Shown: positions 8,436 to 17,852, counted from the first letter of the stretch. The stretch is DNA of 64,000 nucleotides from an uncultured Roseburia sp. (GCA_947644305.1 CANRYS010000007.1:1-64000), one strand, 5' to 3'. Translations and numbers: made by a program. The notes: a model not told the origin generated them from the letters alone.

Positions 8436-9365
8436 ATGAAACTGTGGATGATTTATGACAGAGAAGGAATGGAGCGAAATGCTTCTTATATTCAAATGTA
8501 CCAGGAGCGATGCCGCATTTATAAAATCGAGGTGGAGCCAGTGTTGGCAGAAACCCTGCCACGTCGCCTCTGGGATGGTCAAATGCCGCTTTGTGCCCTT
8601 GTACGGACCATTTGCCCGGAGATCAACCAGATGCTGGAGCGAGCAGGAATCCCGGTCTTCAATTCATATCGGGTCAGCTATGTCTGCAATCACAAGGGGA
8701 GGACGTTGGAGTATTTTAAGGACCGGGTGTTGTCGGTGCCATCTCTGACCTTTTCCGGAAAAGAGCTTCCTCTCATTCTCTCAAAAAAGCATCGAGAGCT
8801 TATCCACCTGTTTGAAGACCAATTTTTATACAGCAGTTCTTTTGAACAGGAGGAGAGAGAACTGATCTGTTCCGTTTCTGATTTTGTCGTAAAAGCGGTG
8901 GATGGCCACGGGGGAACACAGGTGTTTTCCATCGGAGATGACAAAAGGAAAGTTTTGGCTGGGATCGGGGAGCATGATTTTGTGTTGCAGCCGATGGTCG
9001 GAAGTAGGTCTTTGACAGAGGGCAGGCGGAGTCGGGATGTGAGAGTTTATGTGGTGGGAAAGAAGATCTTTGCAGCGGTGATGCGGAGTTCTTCTGGGGA
9101 TTTCCGTGCTAACTTTTCTCTGGGAGGAGAGGTGCGCCGGTATGAACTTTCCGGCCAAGAGCTCTCTATCGTGAAAGCCGTCCTAGATGGGATGGAATTT
9201 GGCATGGCGGGTATCGATTTTATCGTGGATGACAGGAGAAGGCTGATCCTAAATGAGATCGAAGACGTGGCGGGAGCTAGGATGTTGTACCAATGTGCCC
9301 CGGAGCTGGATATCGTCCAGGAATATCTCCAGTATATTCTGAAAGAAAAGATATTCAGAACTTAA
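8436..9365 (+). CDS. ATP-grasp ligase, RimK-like (second of a tandem pair)
   Basis: Paralogue of the preceding gene, 18 bases downstream and surely in the same operon. 309 residues. Core motifs: CNHKGRTLEYFKDRVLSVPS, DFVVKAVDGHGGTQVFSI (ATP-binding loop), FVLQPMV hinge, RSRDVRVYVVGKKIFAAVMR, GDFRANFSLGG, and MAGIDFIVDDRRRLILNEIEDVAG (metal-binding E and N-E-I-E). The N-domain is more divergent than in its neighbour, and the last motif has NEIED where the first paralogue has EVNSN. This suggests a different substrate, or a heteromeric enzyme in which the two copies play different roles. Function not known. Confidence 0.85.
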   Translation: MKLWMIYDREGMERNASYIQMYQERCRIYKIEVEPVLAETLPRRLWDGQMPLCALVRTICPEINQMLERAGIPVFNSYRVSYVCNHKGRTLEYFKDRVLSVPSLTFSGKELPLILSKKHRELIHLFEDQFLYSSSFEQEERELICSVSDFVVKAVDGHGGTQVFSIGDDKRKVLAGIGEHDFVLQPMVGSRSLTEGRRSRDVRVYVVGKKIFAAVMRSSSGDFRANFSLGGEVRRYELSGQELSIVKAVLDGMEFGMAGIDFIVDDRRRLILNEIEDVAGARMLYQCAPELDIVQEYLQYILKEKIFRT

Positions 9366-9398
9366 TTTTTATTTACTAATCTACTGACATTTTGACGG

Positions 9399-9426
9399 TT
9401 GAGTTATTATGGTAATGTGGTATACT
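9399..9426 (+). promoter_or_regulatory. promoter for formate-THF ligase gene
   Basis: TTGAGT (9399-9404), 16-base spacer, TATACT (9421-9426) preceded by TGG, an extended -10. A better -35 match TTGACG (9392-9397) is at an unfavourable distance. Confidence 0.55.
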
Positions 9427-9501
9427 TATGTTGTAACTTTGTTGGTATAAACTGGAGCTATCGGATGGCTCCGCTCAACGATCACCAGAAGGAGAGGTAA
9501 G

Positions 9502-11172
9502 ATGAAATCAGATATTGAGATTGCTTTGGAAGCAGAACTTCAACCGATTCAGGAAGTTGCGAAAAAACTAGATATCCAAGAAGAGGATCTGGACCTTTAT
9601 GGAAAATATAAGGCGAAGCTGACAGACGATCTTTGGGATAAGATCAAGGATAGACAGGACGGTAAGTTGATCCTGGTGACTGCTATCAATCCTACCCCTG
9701 CAGGAGAGGGGAAGACGACCACCACCGTTGGTCTTGGCCAGGCGATGGATCAGCTGGGGAAGAAAACAGTTATCGCATTGAGAGAGCCGTCTCTTGGTCC
9801 GTGTTTTGGTATTAAGGGGGGAGCAGCCGGGGGCGGTTATGCCCAGGTGGTTCCGATGGATGAACTGAATCTTCATTTTACCGGAGATTTTCATGCCATC
9901 ACCTCCGCCAATAATCTGCTGGCGGCTATGCTGGATAACCACATTCATCAAGGGAACGCCCTTGGGATCGATACAAAACAGATTGTCTGGAAGCGTTGTG
10001 AGGATATGAATGACCGGGTGCTCCGAAATATTACCGTTGGCCTCGGAAGAAAAGTGGATGGTGTCACCAGAGAGGATCATTTCATTATCACGGTAGCTTC
10101 GGAGATTATGGCAATTCTCTGTCTGGCGGAAAATATGAGGGATCTAAAAGAACGTCTTGGACGAATTATTGTTGCTTATAATTATGAGGGGGAACCGGTG
10201 ACGGCAAAGGAGCTGAATGCAGTAGGCGCTATGGCAGCGCTTCTCAAAGAGGCGCTGAAGCCGAATCTGATCCAGACGCTGGAGCACACACCGGCCATCG
10301 TCCACGGCGGACCTTTTGCAAATATCGCTCATGGCTGTAACAGTATGCGGGGAACGAAGACGGCATTGAAACTGGCAGATTATACGATTACTGAGGCTGG
10401 TTTTGGCGCAGATCTCGGCGCTGAAAAGTTTTTTGATATCAAGTGCCGGATGGGTGGTTTCCGTCCGGATGCAGTGGTTCTGGTTGCCACGGTACGTGCC
10501 CTTAAGTATAATGGTGGTGTTGCTAAGACAGATCTTGGGCAGGAAAATCTGGAGGCTCTGAAAAAGGGAATTGTCAATCTGGAAAAGCACATAGAAAATG
10601 TGGCAAAATATAAGGTACCCTGTGTGGTCACTCTGAATCAATTTGTGACCGACACCGAGGCAGAGCTGGAATATGTGAAAAAATTCTGCGAGGAGAGAGG
10701 CTGCCGTTTTGCTTTGTCCCAGGTATGGGAGAAGGGCGGTGAAGGCGGTATCGAGCTGGCGAAGAAGGTAGTGGAGACCGTCGAGACGGAGGAAAGCCAT
10801 TTCCAGTGCCTTTATGAAGATTCTCTTTCCCTGCGGGAGAAGATGGAGACGGTGGCGAAAGAGATCTATGGGGCGAAAGAGGTCGTGTACGACAAGGCAG
10901 TACAGACCCAGATCGATCGTCTGGAGGCTCTGGGCTTTGGAACGATGCCGGTTTGCATGGCGAAAAACCAGTACTCCCTGTCGGATGATCCCACACTGCT
11001 TGGCCGTCCCACAGATTTTTCCATCCATATCCGTGATGTGTATGTATCGGCGGGAGCCGGTTTTGTAGTGGCGATCACCGGAACGGTTATGACGATGCCA
11101 GGTCTTCCGAAAGTACCAGCGGCAGAGCGCATCGATGTGGACGAAGAGGGAAAGATCACAGGATTGTTTTAA
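9502..11172 (+). CDS. fhs: formate--tetrahydrofolate ligase
   Basis: Makes 10-formyl-tetrahydrofolate from formate, THF and ATP; entry point of the methyl branch of the Wood-Ljungdahl pathway and a one-carbon source for purines. 556 residues, the normal bacterial length. P-loop [18 protein letters not shown] at about residues 68-85, then [22 protein letters not shown] near 97-115, [18 protein letters not shown] near 130-147, and the C-terminal [35 protein letters not shown] precedes the ATG. It has its own promoter and ends in a strong terminator that doubles as a control site for bioY. folD at 31,477 supplies the next folate step. Confidence 0.98.
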   Translation: MKSDIEIALEAELQPIQEVAKKLDIQEEDLDLYGKYKAKLTDDLWDKIKDRQDGKLILVTAINPTPAGEGKTTTTVGLGQAMDQLGKKTVIALREPSLGPCFGIKGGAAGGGYAQVVPMDELNLHFTGDFHAITSANNLLAAMLDNHIHQGNALGIDTKQIVWKRCEDMNDRVLRNITVGLGRKVDGVTREDHFIITVASEIMAILCLAENMRDLKERLGRIIVAYNYEGEPVTAKELNAVGAMAALLKEALKPNLIQTLEHTPAIVHGGPFANIAHGCNSMRGTKTALKLADYTITEAGFGADLGAEKFFDIKCRMGGFRPDAVVLVATVRALKYNGGVAKTDLGQENLEALKKGIVNLEKHIENVAKYKVPCVVTLNQFVTDTEAELEYVKKFCEERGCRFALSQVWEKGGEGGIELAKKVVETVETEESHFQCLYEDSLSLREKMETVAKEIYGAKEVVYDKAVQTQIDRLEALGFGTMPVCMAKNQYSLSDDPTLLGRPTDFSIHIRDVYVSAGAGFVVAITGTVMTMPGLPKVPAAERIDVDEEGKITGLF

Positions 11173-11190
11173 AAGAACAAATTAAAAAAT

Positions 11191-11232
11191 AAAAATGTCA
11201 ACTTATCCGTTGGGATAGGTTGACATTTTTTT
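11191..11232 (+). terminator. terminator of fhs, overlapping BirA-type operator 1
   Basis: An 18-base-pair stem with loop GTTG (11209-11212) followed by seven Ts. The two outer arms are also a biotin-repressor-like inverted repeat, AATGTCAACTT (11194-11204), 12 bases, AGGTTGACATT (11217-11227). The right arm carries TTGACA at 11220-11225, the -35 box of the bioY promoter. Confidence 0.9.
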
Positions 11233-11248
11233 GATGCTGTGATATGAT
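11220..11248 (+). promoter_or_regulatory. bioYB promoter
   Basis: Consensus TTGACA (11220-11225), 17-base spacer, TATGAT (11243-11248). The -35 lies in the 3' arm of the fhs terminator, and the start region falls in BirA-type operator 2. Confidence 0.85.
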
Positions 11249-11282
11249 AATGTCAACTTAAAAAAGAAGAGAGGTTTACATT
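11249..11282 (+). promoter_or_regulatory. BirA-type operator 2 in front of bioY
   Basis: AATGTCAACTT (11249-11259), 12 bases, AGGTTTACATT (11272-11282). This has the spacing and near-identical half-sites of operator 1, 55 bases upstream. It covers the expected transcription start and the ribosome site (GAGAGG) and ends directly at the bioY ATG. Half-sites resemble the known biotin repressor box (TTGTTAACC-type arms about 15 bases apart). Repression by biotinyl-AMP-bound BirA is inferred; birA is not in the window. Confidence 0.8.
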
Positions 11283-11855
11283 ATGAATATTTCTAAAAGA
11301 ACGCTAATGATCACAAAAATCACCTTGATGACAGCATTTCTTATCGTGGCATCTTACATTGTCATTCCCATGCCTTTTGCTGTGGCCTCCATCAGCCTTC
11401 AGACATTGGCGGTAAATCTTATCGCTCTGCTGCTTTCTCCGCTGGAAGCGGGCATATCTATTGTAGTGTACATACTGCTCTGTGCGGCGGGAGTACCGGT
11501 GGCAAATGGGGGAAAGGGCGGTCTTACCTATCTTTTGGGACCAACCGGCGGATTTTTTATAGGTTTTCTGGTGGCAGTGGTTCTGATTTCCCTGCTAAAA
11601 GGTAAAATGTACAGCATACCAAGATACCTGTTGACCACGATCGGCATCGGCATACCGGTGATGTATCTTTTTGCCATGATCTGGATGGTGGCAGTGACAG
11701 GTCTGCCTTTGAAGGCCGCATTTTTGACTGGCTGTGCGCCATTTCTTCCGTTGGATGCGGTGAAATGTGTGGTGGCGAGTCTGATGGCGAGACCATTAGT
11801 AAAGGTGATGAATCAATATGAGCAGAATAAAGGAATTACAAAAGAAACTATATAA
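11283..11855 (+). CDS. bioY: biotin ECF transporter S component BioY
   Basis: Membrane substrate-binding subunit for biotin uptake, working alone or with the shared EcfAA'T module (not in this window). 190 residues, about six hydrophobic segments. The BioY signature is clear: SLQTLAVNLIALLLSPLEAG near 37-58, then the GVPVANGGKGGLTYLLGPTGGFFIGF region near 70-100. GAGAGG lies inside operator 2. The end overlaps bioB by 38 bases. Uptake plus bioB with no bioA, bioD or bioF here suggests salvage of biotin or dethiobiotin rather than full synthesis. Confidence 0.95.
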   Translation: MNISKRTLMITKITLMTAFLIVASYIVIPMPFAVASISLQTLAVNLIALLLSPLEAGISIVVYILLCAAGVPVANGGKGGLTYLLGPTGGFFIGFLVAVVLISLLKGKMYSIPRYLLTTIGIGIPVMYLFAMIWMVAVTGLPLKAAFLTGCAPFLPLDAVKCVVASLMARPLVKVMNQYEQNKGITKETI

Positions 11856-12780
11856 GGGCGGCGCATGCTCTAAAATGGAGATCATGAGTCTGGCAGAAGA
11901 ACCTTTGGAGGAGCTCTGCCAGGCAGCCGATGAAGTTCGGAGGCATTTTTGTGGAAATACCTTCGATCTTTGTGCTGTGATCAGTGCCAAGGGAGGTCCC
12001 TGTTCGGAAGATTGTAAATTCTGTGCCCAGTCGGGAGCCAATCCCTCCTGTCGGGAAGTCCCACGTTTTTCTCTTCTGGGAACAGAAAAACTGCTGGAAG
12101 ATGCCGTAGAAAAGGATAGCCGGGGTATGATGGCATATGGGATCGTTTCATCAGGAAGGGTTCTGCCCGGTGAAGATGTGGAAGAGCTCTGTCATTCCCT
12201 GCGCCTTCTTCGGCAGAAAACCAGCCTGCGTCTCTGTGGCTCCCTGGGGCTGCTGGGAAAGGAGGACCTGGACAAACTGAAGGCTGCAGGAATGCAGATG
12301 ATACATAATAATTTGGAAAGTTCAGAATCCTATTTTCAAAAAATGTGTACCACCCACACGTATGAGGAGAAGAAAGCTACGATCCGGGCTGCGAAGGCGG
12401 CGGGGCTTGGTGTATGCAGCGGCGGAATTTTTGGTATCGGCGAGTGTCTGGAAGACCGTATTGATCTGGCATTAAATGAACGGGAGCTGGGGGTGGACTC
12501 AGTACCAGTAAATTTGCTGGATCCGGCACCAGGCACCCCCTTTGAAGGAGCGGTGCCCCTCCGAGAAGAGGAGGTCCGCCGAACGATTGCCCTGCTGCGG
12601 TTTGCTCTTCCAAAGGTATTCATCCGTCTGGCCGCTGGGAGAGAATACCTGTCGGATAAGGGGAGAGCCTGCTTTATGTCCGGGGCAAATGCAGCTATCA
12701 GCGGGGATTTTTTGACCACAATGGGAATATCCATAGATAAGGATTTGAAAATGTTGCGGGCACTGGGGTATGAGATTTGA
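11818..12780 (+). CDS. bioB: biotin synthase
   Basis: Radical SAM enzyme that inserts sulfur into dethiobiotin. 320 residues. The [4Fe-4S]/SAM motif C-x3-C-x2-C is in GPCSEDCKFCAQS at about residues 61-73; other BioB marks are GIVSSGRVLPGEDVEEL, HNNLESSESYF, CSGGIFGIGE, DSVPVNLLDPAPGTPFEG, and the C-terminal SGANAAISGDFLTT. The ATG lies inside the end of bioY behind AAAGGTG, so translation is coupled; an ATG at 11875 is a weaker alternative. Co-regulated with bioY by the BirA-type operators. Confidence 0.95.
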   Translation: MSRIKELQKKLYKGGACSKMEIMSLAEEPLEELCQAADEVRRHFCGNTFDLCAVISAKGGPCSEDCKFCAQSGANPSCREVPRFSLLGTEKLLEDAVEKDSRGMMAYGIVSSGRVLPGEDVEELCHSLRLLRQKTSLRLCGSLGLLGKEDLDKLKAAGMQMIHNNLESSESYFQKMCTTHTYEEKKATIRAAKAAGLGVCSGGIFGIGECLEDRIDLALNERELGVDSVPVNLLDPAPGTPFEGAVPLREEEVRRTIALLRFALPKVFIRLAAGREYLSDKGRACFMSGANAAISGDFLTTMGISIDKDLKMLRALGYEI

Positions 12781-12789
12781 GGAACGACA

Positions 12790-12818
12790 TTGAATTATCC
12801 TAGAATATATGTTATAAT
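12790..12818 (+). promoter_or_regulatory. promoter for carbonic anhydrase gene
   Basis: TTGAAT (12790-12795), 17-base spacer, consensus TATAAT (12813-12818). The leader is about 75 bases, with no obvious riboswitch. Confidence 0.75.
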
Positions 12819-12902
12819 CTGCACAAAACAAAGAAGTCCGGTGAACTGGTCAGGTATGGTATAGATGCCGGATTCGCGGGACGGAAATGGAGGATAGTAT
12901 TT

Positions 12903-13472
12903 ATGCAGGAACAAAAGGTGACAGCAGCGGAAGCAATGGAAAAACTGATAGAGGGAAATAAGCGTTATCTGACAGCGATGACAAATCCAGGAGATGTATC
13001 TCCTCAGATCAGACAGGTTACATGTGATGAGGGACAGAGCCCTTACGCTATTGTGATAACATGTTCGGATTCCAGGGTTATTCCCGAAAGCATTTTCAGT
13101 GCGGGCATCGGTGAATTGTTCGTTATCCGTGTGGCTGGAAATGTTATGGATAACCACCAGCTCGGCAGTGTGGAGTATGCGGCAGGCCACCTTGGAACCA
13201 AACTGGTAGTAGTGCTGGGACACACCCATTGTGGCGCCGTTGGTGCAGCGCTTCATCAGGAGCCGGACGGCTATACCAAGTTTATCACGGATGAGATCCG
13301 CAAGGCGATCGGCGGAGAAAAGGATGAATACCGTGCATGCTGCTTAAATGTAGAGAGAAGCGTGTCCATCATCAAAGAAAGTCTTGGTATTCAGGAAGAG
13401 GATAAAGATGGATTAAAAGTATGTGGTGCGGTATACCATATTGACAATGGTTCCGTAGAATTTTTAGATTAA
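12903..13472 (+). CDS. beta-carbonic anhydrase
   Basis: Zinc enzyme interconverting CO2 and bicarbonate, needed for carboxylases such as the biotin-dependent ones. 189 residues. Zinc ligands and the catalytic dyad are visible: C-x-D-x-R in CSDSRVIPE (about residues 57-65) and H-x2-C in GHTHCGAVGAAL (about 107-118). ATGGAGG precedes the ATG. It follows the biotin genes but has its own promoter, and it converges on pyrI from the other strand. Confidence 0.95.
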   Translation: MQEQKVTAAEAMEKLIEGNKRYLTAMTNPGDVSPQIRQVTCDEGQSPYAIVITCSDSRVIPESIFSAGIGELFVIRVAGNVMDNHQLGSVEYAAGHLGTKLVVVLGHTHCGAVGAALHQEPDGYTKFITDEIRKAIGGEKDEYRACCLNVERSVSIIKESLGIQEEDKDGLKVCGAVYHIDNGSVEFLD

Positions 13473-13516
13473 AGAAGAAATGTGTACATAGTGCTATGTC
13501 GTAGTGATTACAAAAC

Positions 13517-13557
13517 TAGATCCTCGCTCTCTCTGTTATAGGGAGGGTGGGGATCTA
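13517..13557 (-). terminator. terminator of pyrBI, possibly shared with carbonic anhydrase gene
   Basis: An 18-bp stem (with G-U pairs) between 13517-13534 and 13540-13557, loop GTTAT. On the minus strand it is followed by GTTTTG, favouring termination of pyrI. The plus-strand side has no real T-run. A small ACATAG/CTATGT hairpin lies nearby at 13486-13499. Confidence 0.65.
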
Positions 13558-13594
13558 TTGTAGCGCGACGGCGCGAAAGTATGCGGAGCAAGGT

Positions 13595-14026
13595 TTATTT
13601 AAACTGCCCTTTGAATTTCTGCTCACAGTAGAGACAGCGGTAGATCCGGTTCTTTTTGTCTGTGAGTTTAAAACGGTGGGGCAGCTCCTGTTCAATGGAT
13701 GTGATGCACCGGGGATTTTTGCATTTTATAATATTCGTGACGATATCCGGCAGCGTCAGTGTCCGTTTTTCGACGATGTTATCATTCTCTATGATATTGA
13801 TCGTTATATGTTCATCCAGAACACCGAGAATATCCAGGTCTACTCGGAGAGGCCCTTCTATTTTAATAATGTCCTTTTTTCCCATTTTATTGCTTTTCGC
13901 ATTTTTAATGATTGCCACGCTGCAGTCCAGTTTTTCCAGATTCAGGTACTGATAGATTTCCATGGCATGTCCCGCCTTGATATGGTCGATCACGACGCCC
14001 TGGTTCAGTCCGCCGATATTTAACAT
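13595..14026 (-). CDS. pyrI: aspartate carbamoyltransferase regulatory chain
   Basis: Allosteric subunit of aspartate transcarbamoylase; binds CTP/ATP and holds catalytic trimers together. 143 residues. N-terminal allosteric fold (GVVIDHIKAGHAMEIYQYL, then KDIIKIEG) and a C-terminal zinc site with four cysteines, C-x4-C in CKNPRC and C-x2-C in CLYC. A GGAGG ribosome site precedes the ATG; pyrB ends 41 bases upstream. Presence of PyrI indicates a CTP-inhibited, class B type ATCase. Confidence 0.96.
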   Translation of the reverse strand: MLNIGGLNQGVVIDHIKAGHAMEIYQYLNLEKLDCSVAIIKNAKSNKMGKKDIIKIEGPLRVDLDILGVLDEHITINIIENDNIVEKRTLTLPDIVTNIIKCKNPRCITSIEQELPHRFKLTDKKNRIYRCLYCEQKFKGQFK

Positions 14027-14067
14027 ATAGTTTTACCTCCAGTCGATATATGTGAAAAATTTCTCAG

Positions 14068-14985
14068 TCAGATCTTGGTTTCAAGCAGAGTCAGGATTAG
14101 TGCCATTCGTATATATACACCGTATTGAGCCTGTTTAAAATATACTGCCCGGGGATCGTTGTCTACTTCTGTAGAGATTTCATTTACCCTGGGAAGCGGA
14201 TGGAGTACCAGCATGTCCTCCCGCGCCAGCTTCATTTTGGAGGTGTCCAGAATAAAGCTGTCTTTCAGACGGATATAGTCTTCTTCATTAAAGAATCGTT
14301 CTCTTTGTACCCTGGTCATATACAGGATATCCAGATCTCCGATAACGGCGTCTAGATCGCTGACTTCCTGATAAGGAATATGGTTTTCATCCAGGGTTTC
14401 TTTCCGCAGATAATCCGGGATCTTTAATTCAGGAGGGGAGATCAGCACAAATTCCACTCCCGGATAACGTACCATAGCGTCGATTAGGGAGTGCACGGTG
14501 CGCCCAAATTTTAGGTCGCCGCAAAAACCAATTTTCAGGTGGTCGAAATGTCCCTTGAGATTTTTGATGGTAAGCAAGTCGGTAAGTGTCTGGGTCGGAT
14601 GATTGTGCCCGCCGTCCCCGGCATTGATGACAGGAATGGAAGAGTACATGGATGCCACGAGGGGAGCTCCTTCTTTGGGGTGTCTCATAGCGCAGATATC
14701 TGCATAGGAAGAGATGACGCGGATGGTGTCCGCCACGCTTTCTCCCTTAGAAGCAGAACTCGAATCGGCAGAAGAAAAACCAAGGACACTACCGCCAAGA
14801 TTCAGCATAGCGGCTTCAAAACTAAGTCTTGTTCGTGTGCTTGGTTCGTAAAAGCAGGTTGCAAGCTTTTTTCCTTTACAACATTCGGTATATTTTTCCG
14901 GTGTTTCCATAATCTGTTCAGCAAGGTGGATCAGTTTGTCCAGTTCCTCTACCGAAAGGTCCAGAGCATTCATAATATGTCGCAT
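14068..14985 (-). CDS. pyrB: aspartate carbamoyltransferase catalytic chain
   Basis: First committed step of pyrimidine synthesis: carbamoyl phosphate plus aspartate to carbamoyl aspartate. About 305 residues from the start chosen, [11 protein letters not shown], which follows GAGTGAGGT; an upstream in-frame ATG at 15069 would lie in the leader and is not favoured. Carbamoyl-phosphate loop [17 protein letters not shown] at about residues 52-68, [17 protein letters not shown] near 130-146, and HPLPRVNEI near 265. Operon pyrB-pyrI. The leader has paired hairpins that could attenuate transcription. Confidence 0.96.
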   Translation of the reverse strand: MRHIMNALDLSVEELDKLIHLAEQIMETPEKYTECCKGKKLATCFYEPSTRTRLSFEAAMLNLGGSVLGFSSADSSSASKGESVADTIRVISSYADICAMRHPKEGAPLVASMYSSIPVINAGDGGHNHPTQTLTDLLTIKNLKGHFDHLKIGFCGDLKFGRTVHSLIDAMVRYPGVEFVLISPPELKIPDYLRKETLDENHIPYQEVSDLDAVIGDLDILYMTRVQRERFFNEEDYIRLKDSFILDTSKMKLAREDMLVLHPLPRVNEISTEVDNDPRAVYFKQAQYGVYIRMALILTLLETKI

Positions 14986-15133
14986 AAAATACCTCACTCC
15001 GTTAGCTAAAACGGTTCTGTTACATTGATTATTACTATGAATTGCTTCGCTTAAATGGTGCTTTCGCAATTCTAAAACATGTAGAATCTGTCCTGTCAGG
15101 GCTTCTCTCTCATGTTTTTTCAGTATCTTAAAT
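14986..15133 (-). promoter_or_regulatory. pyrBI 5' leader with two hairpins
   Basis: Reading along the minus strand from the promoter there are two helices. The first is AAAACATG pairing with CATGTTTT (plus coordinates 15111-15118 and 15074-15081), with a small CCTG/CAGG helix inside. The second is GAATTGC pairing with GCAATTC (15066-15072 and 15039-15045). ATTCTA beside the first could pair with TAGAAT beside the second, so alternative folds are possible. No PyrR-binding consensus was recognised. Confidence 0.45.
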
Positions 15134-15162
15134 ATTGTACAACATATTATTATAAATTACAA
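15134..15162 (-). promoter_or_regulatory. pyrBI promoter
   Basis: On the minus strand: TTGTAA (15162-15157), 17-base spacer, TACAAT (15139-15134). Back to back with the hydratase promoter 38 bases away. Confidence 0.65.
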
Positions 15163-15199
15163 TATTGTTTTTCTGAGTTGTCGTCTTTTTAAATTTTAT

Positions 15200-15228
15200 T
15201 TGCAAAATAAAAGGATAAGAAGTATAAT
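15200..15228 (+). promoter_or_regulatory. promoter for aconitase-family hydratase gene
   Basis: TTGCAA (15200-15205), 17-base spacer, consensus TATAAT (15223-15228). Confidence 0.75.
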
Positions 15229-15279
15229 ATTGAATCGAGATGGGTGAAGTAAGGAACGCATTTTGAAAGGAGAGATAAG

Positions 15280-17565
15280 ATGATCAAGTTATATGACGGT
15301 GGAGCGTATCTTGTCAATGGAAATGAATTGATTCCTGATGGCAGTGAAGCAGCCGCAGCAGTGGAAAGCAGAACAGGTGTAAAAACAGACAAGAAGGAGG
15401 CTGCAAAAGGGACGATGGCATATCGCATTTTAAATGCACACAATACATCGGACAACATGCAGCAACTTAAAATAAAATTTGATAAATTAACTTCTCATGA
15501 TATTACTTTTGTGGGAATTTTGCAGACAGCAAGAGCTTCGGGACTGGAGAAATTTCCAGTGCCCTATGTATTGACGAACTGCCACAACAGTCTCTGTGCA
15601 GTGGGGGGAACGATCAACGAGGATGACCACGTGTTCGGTCTTTCCTGTGCAAAGAAATATGGTGGAATCTATGTGCCGCCTCATCAGGCAGTGATTCATC
15701 AGTTTGCCAGGGAAATGCTGGCCGGAGGCGGGAAAATGATCCTTGGTTCCGATAGTCATACAAGATATGGTGCATTGGGAACCATGGCTATGGGTGAGGG
15801 CGGTCCGGAGATCGTAAAACAGCTTCTGGAGCAGACTTATGACATTCCGATGCCGGGAGTGGTAGCCATCCACCTGACAGGAAAGCCACAAAAAGGTGTA
15901 GGCCCTCAGGATATCGCCCTTGCCATCATCGGCGCGGTATTTGAAAATGGTTATGTAAATAATAAAGTGATGGAATTTATCGGTGATGGCATTGACAATC
16001 TGAGTGTGGATTACCGTATCGGTGTGGATGTTATGACCACAGAGACCACCTGTCTGTCTTCTATCTGGAGAACGGACAGCCAGGTAAAAGAATTCTATGA
16101 TATTCATGGAAGAAGTGAGGATTTTGCAGAGCTTGCGCCGGAGAAAGTGGCGTATTATGACGGTGTGGTGGAGGTAGATTTGTCCGCTATCAAGCCGATG
16201 ATCGCCATGCCGTTCCACCCAAGCAATGTATATTCCATCGAGGAATTAAACGGCAATCTAGAAGATATCCTCCGAGATGTGGAAAAGAAGGCGCTGGTGA
16301 GCCTGGACAACAACAAAGATATTGACTTTACTCTGACGGACAAGATTCACGACGGTAGATTGTATGTGGAGCAGGGAGTCATCGCCGGATGTGCCGGAGG
16401 TGGATTTGAAAATATCTGTGATGCGGCGGACATTCTCCGTGGAAAATACATCGGAGCCGATGAATTTTCACTGAGTGTATACCCGGCGAGCCAGCCGGTA
16501 TTTATGGAGCTTGTGAAAAATGGTTCCATCGCAGACCTAATGGCGACAGGCGCCACCGTAAGGACGGCTTTCTGTGGACCATGTTTTGGCGCCGGAGATG
16601 TGCCAAGCAACCGTGGATTGAGTATCCGTCACTCCACACGTAACTTCCCGAACCGCGAAGGTTCTAAGGTGACAAGCGGCCAGATCGCTTCTGTTGCTCT
16701 TATGGATGCCCGTTCTATCGCAGCGACCGCTGCAAACCAGGGATACTTGACAGCGGCTACGGATATTGATGTGAATTTCAATAAGCCAAAATATTTCTTT
16801 GACAAGTCCATTTATGAGAACCGTGTCTACAATGGCGTCGGAAAAGCAGATCCTTCTGTGGAGATCAAGTTTGGTCCGAATATCGTGGACTGGCCAGAGA
16901 TGTTCCCATTGACCGACAATGTGCTTTTGAAGGCAGTTTCCATGATCCATGATCCGGTTACGACAACCGACGAGCTGATCCCGTCGGGTGAGACCTCATC
17001 TTACCGTTCCAATCCGCTGGGACTGGCAGAGTTTACTCTTTCCAGAAAAGATCCGGCCTATGTAGGAAAGGCAAAAGAGGTACAGAAGGCAGAAAAAGCC
17101 CGTCTTGCCGGCGAAGATATTTATGCAGTGGACCCGGAATTGAAACAAGTATATGCGGCCGTGGCAGAAAAGTTCGATGTAAAACCAGAGGAGACGGAGA
17201 TCGGAAGCGTGATCTTCGCAGTTAAACCGGGAGATGGATCCGCCAGAGAGCAGGCGGCGAGCTGCCAGCGAGTGCTGGGAGGCATGGCAAATATTGCCAG
17301 GGAATACGCCACGAAGAGATACCGCTCTAACCTGATCAACTGGGGAATGCTGCCTTTCGTGTTTGACGGTGAACTTCCCTTTGACAAAGACGATTATATC
17401 TTTGTAAAAGATATCAAAAAAGCAATTCTTGAGAAAAACGATACCGTAAAGGCGTATGTAGCAAATAAAGGAATGAAGGAGATGGAATTCCATCTCGGCG
17501 CCCTGACGGATGACGAACGAGAGATCATCCTCAAAGGCTGCCTGATCAACTACAACAAGCGTTAA
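15280..17565 (+). CDS. aconitase-superfamily hydratase
   Basis: Fe-S dehydratase/isomerase of the aconitase superfamily, 761 residues with catalytic and swivel domains in one chain. Cluster cysteines are visible in GCAGGGFEN (near residue 371) and [14 protein letters not shown] (near 431-445); the substrate-binding [16 protein letters not shown] block follows. The swivel domain is [25 protein letters not shown]...INWGMLPF. The overall layout fits the YbhJ-like hydratase branch better than TCA-cycle AcnA, so the true substrate is uncertain; citrate/isocitrate is possible. GAAAGGAGAG precedes the ATG. Own promoter and a very strong terminator: a single-gene unit. Confidence 0.88.
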   Translation: MIKLYDGGAYLVNGNELIPDGSEAAAAVESRTGVKTDKKEAAKGTMAYRILNAHNTSDNMQQLKIKFDKLTSHDITFVGILQTARASGLEKFPVPYVLTNCHNSLCAVGGTINEDDHVFGLSCAKKYGGIYVPPHQAVIHQFAREMLAGGGKMILGSDSHTRYGALGTMAMGEGGPEIVKQLLEQTYDIPMPGVVAIHLTGKPQKGVGPQDIALAIIGAVFENGYVNNKVMEFIGDGIDNLSVDYRIGVDVMTTETTCLSSIWRTDSQVKEFYDIHGRSEDFAELAPEKVAYYDGVVEVDLSAIKPMIAMPFHPSNVYSIEELNGNLEDILRDVEKKALVSLDNNKDIDFTLTDKIHDGRLYVEQGVIAGCAGGGFENICDAADILRGKYIGADEFSLSVYPASQPVFMELVKNGSIADLMATGATVRTAFCGPCFGAGDVPSNRGLSIRHSTRNFPNREGSKVTSGQIASVALMDARSIAATAANQGYLTAATDIDVNFNKPKYFFDKSIYENRVYNGVGKADPSVEIKFGPNIVDWPEMFPLTDNVLLKAVSMIHDPVTTTDELIPSGETSSYRSNPLGLAEFTLSRKDPAYVGKAKEVQKAEKARLAGEDIYAVDPELKQVYAAVAEKFDVKPEETEIGSVIFAVKPGDGSAREQAASCQRVLGGMANIAREYATKRYRSNLINWGMLPFVFDGELPFDKDDYIFVKDIKKAILEKNDTVKAYVANKGMKEMEFHLGALTDDEREIILKGCLINYNKR

Positions 17566-17730
17566 GCTACAAGCCGTGCAAAAACGGAAGAACGTCCACC
17601 CCATGAGCTGGCTCATGAGGGTGGACGTTCTTCTGTTTTTATAGGGCGCCAGCCCGTTGAGACTGCTGAAAGCAGTCGAAGCACGGCTTGTAGGGAGCTA
17701 AGGCGCCAGCCACGTCGAGGCACTCTTTAA
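17566..17730. repeat. nested inverted and direct repeats around the hydratase terminator
   Basis: CTACAAGCCGTGC (just after the hydratase stop, about 17568-17580) is exactly inverted as GCACGGCTTGTAG (about 17682-17694), enclosing the terminator. In addition GGCGCCAGCC occurs twice (about 17645 and 17702), followed by similar CGTTGAG / CGTCGAG tails, and CTGCTGAAAGCAG forms its own hairpin. It looks like a small repeated element or duplicated palindromic unit. The rest, to 17852, is AT-rich with no gene seen. Confidence 0.6.
17580..17641 (+). terminator. very strong terminator after the hydratase gene
   Basis: An uninterrupted stem of more than 20 bp between 17580-17607 and 17612-17641 (AAAAACGGAAGAACGTCC on the left arm, GGACGTTCTTCTGTTTTT on the right). 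It is A-rich before and T-rich after, so it may work on both strands. Confidence 0.9.
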
Positions 17731-17852
17731 TGTCTTTGATAAAAAACGGAATATTCGATAAAACTTGGAAATATCATACGGATTCAAATGAGTTCTTAGT
17801 CAAGGATTCGATAATAGGTTTTGAAAACTTAACTATGTAGGGAGGTATTACT

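Noticed and set aside
13547-14023. Plus-strand open frame of 158 codons opposite pyrI
   Set aside because: Fully antisense to pyrI, which has all expected motifs; no similarity and no good start signal.
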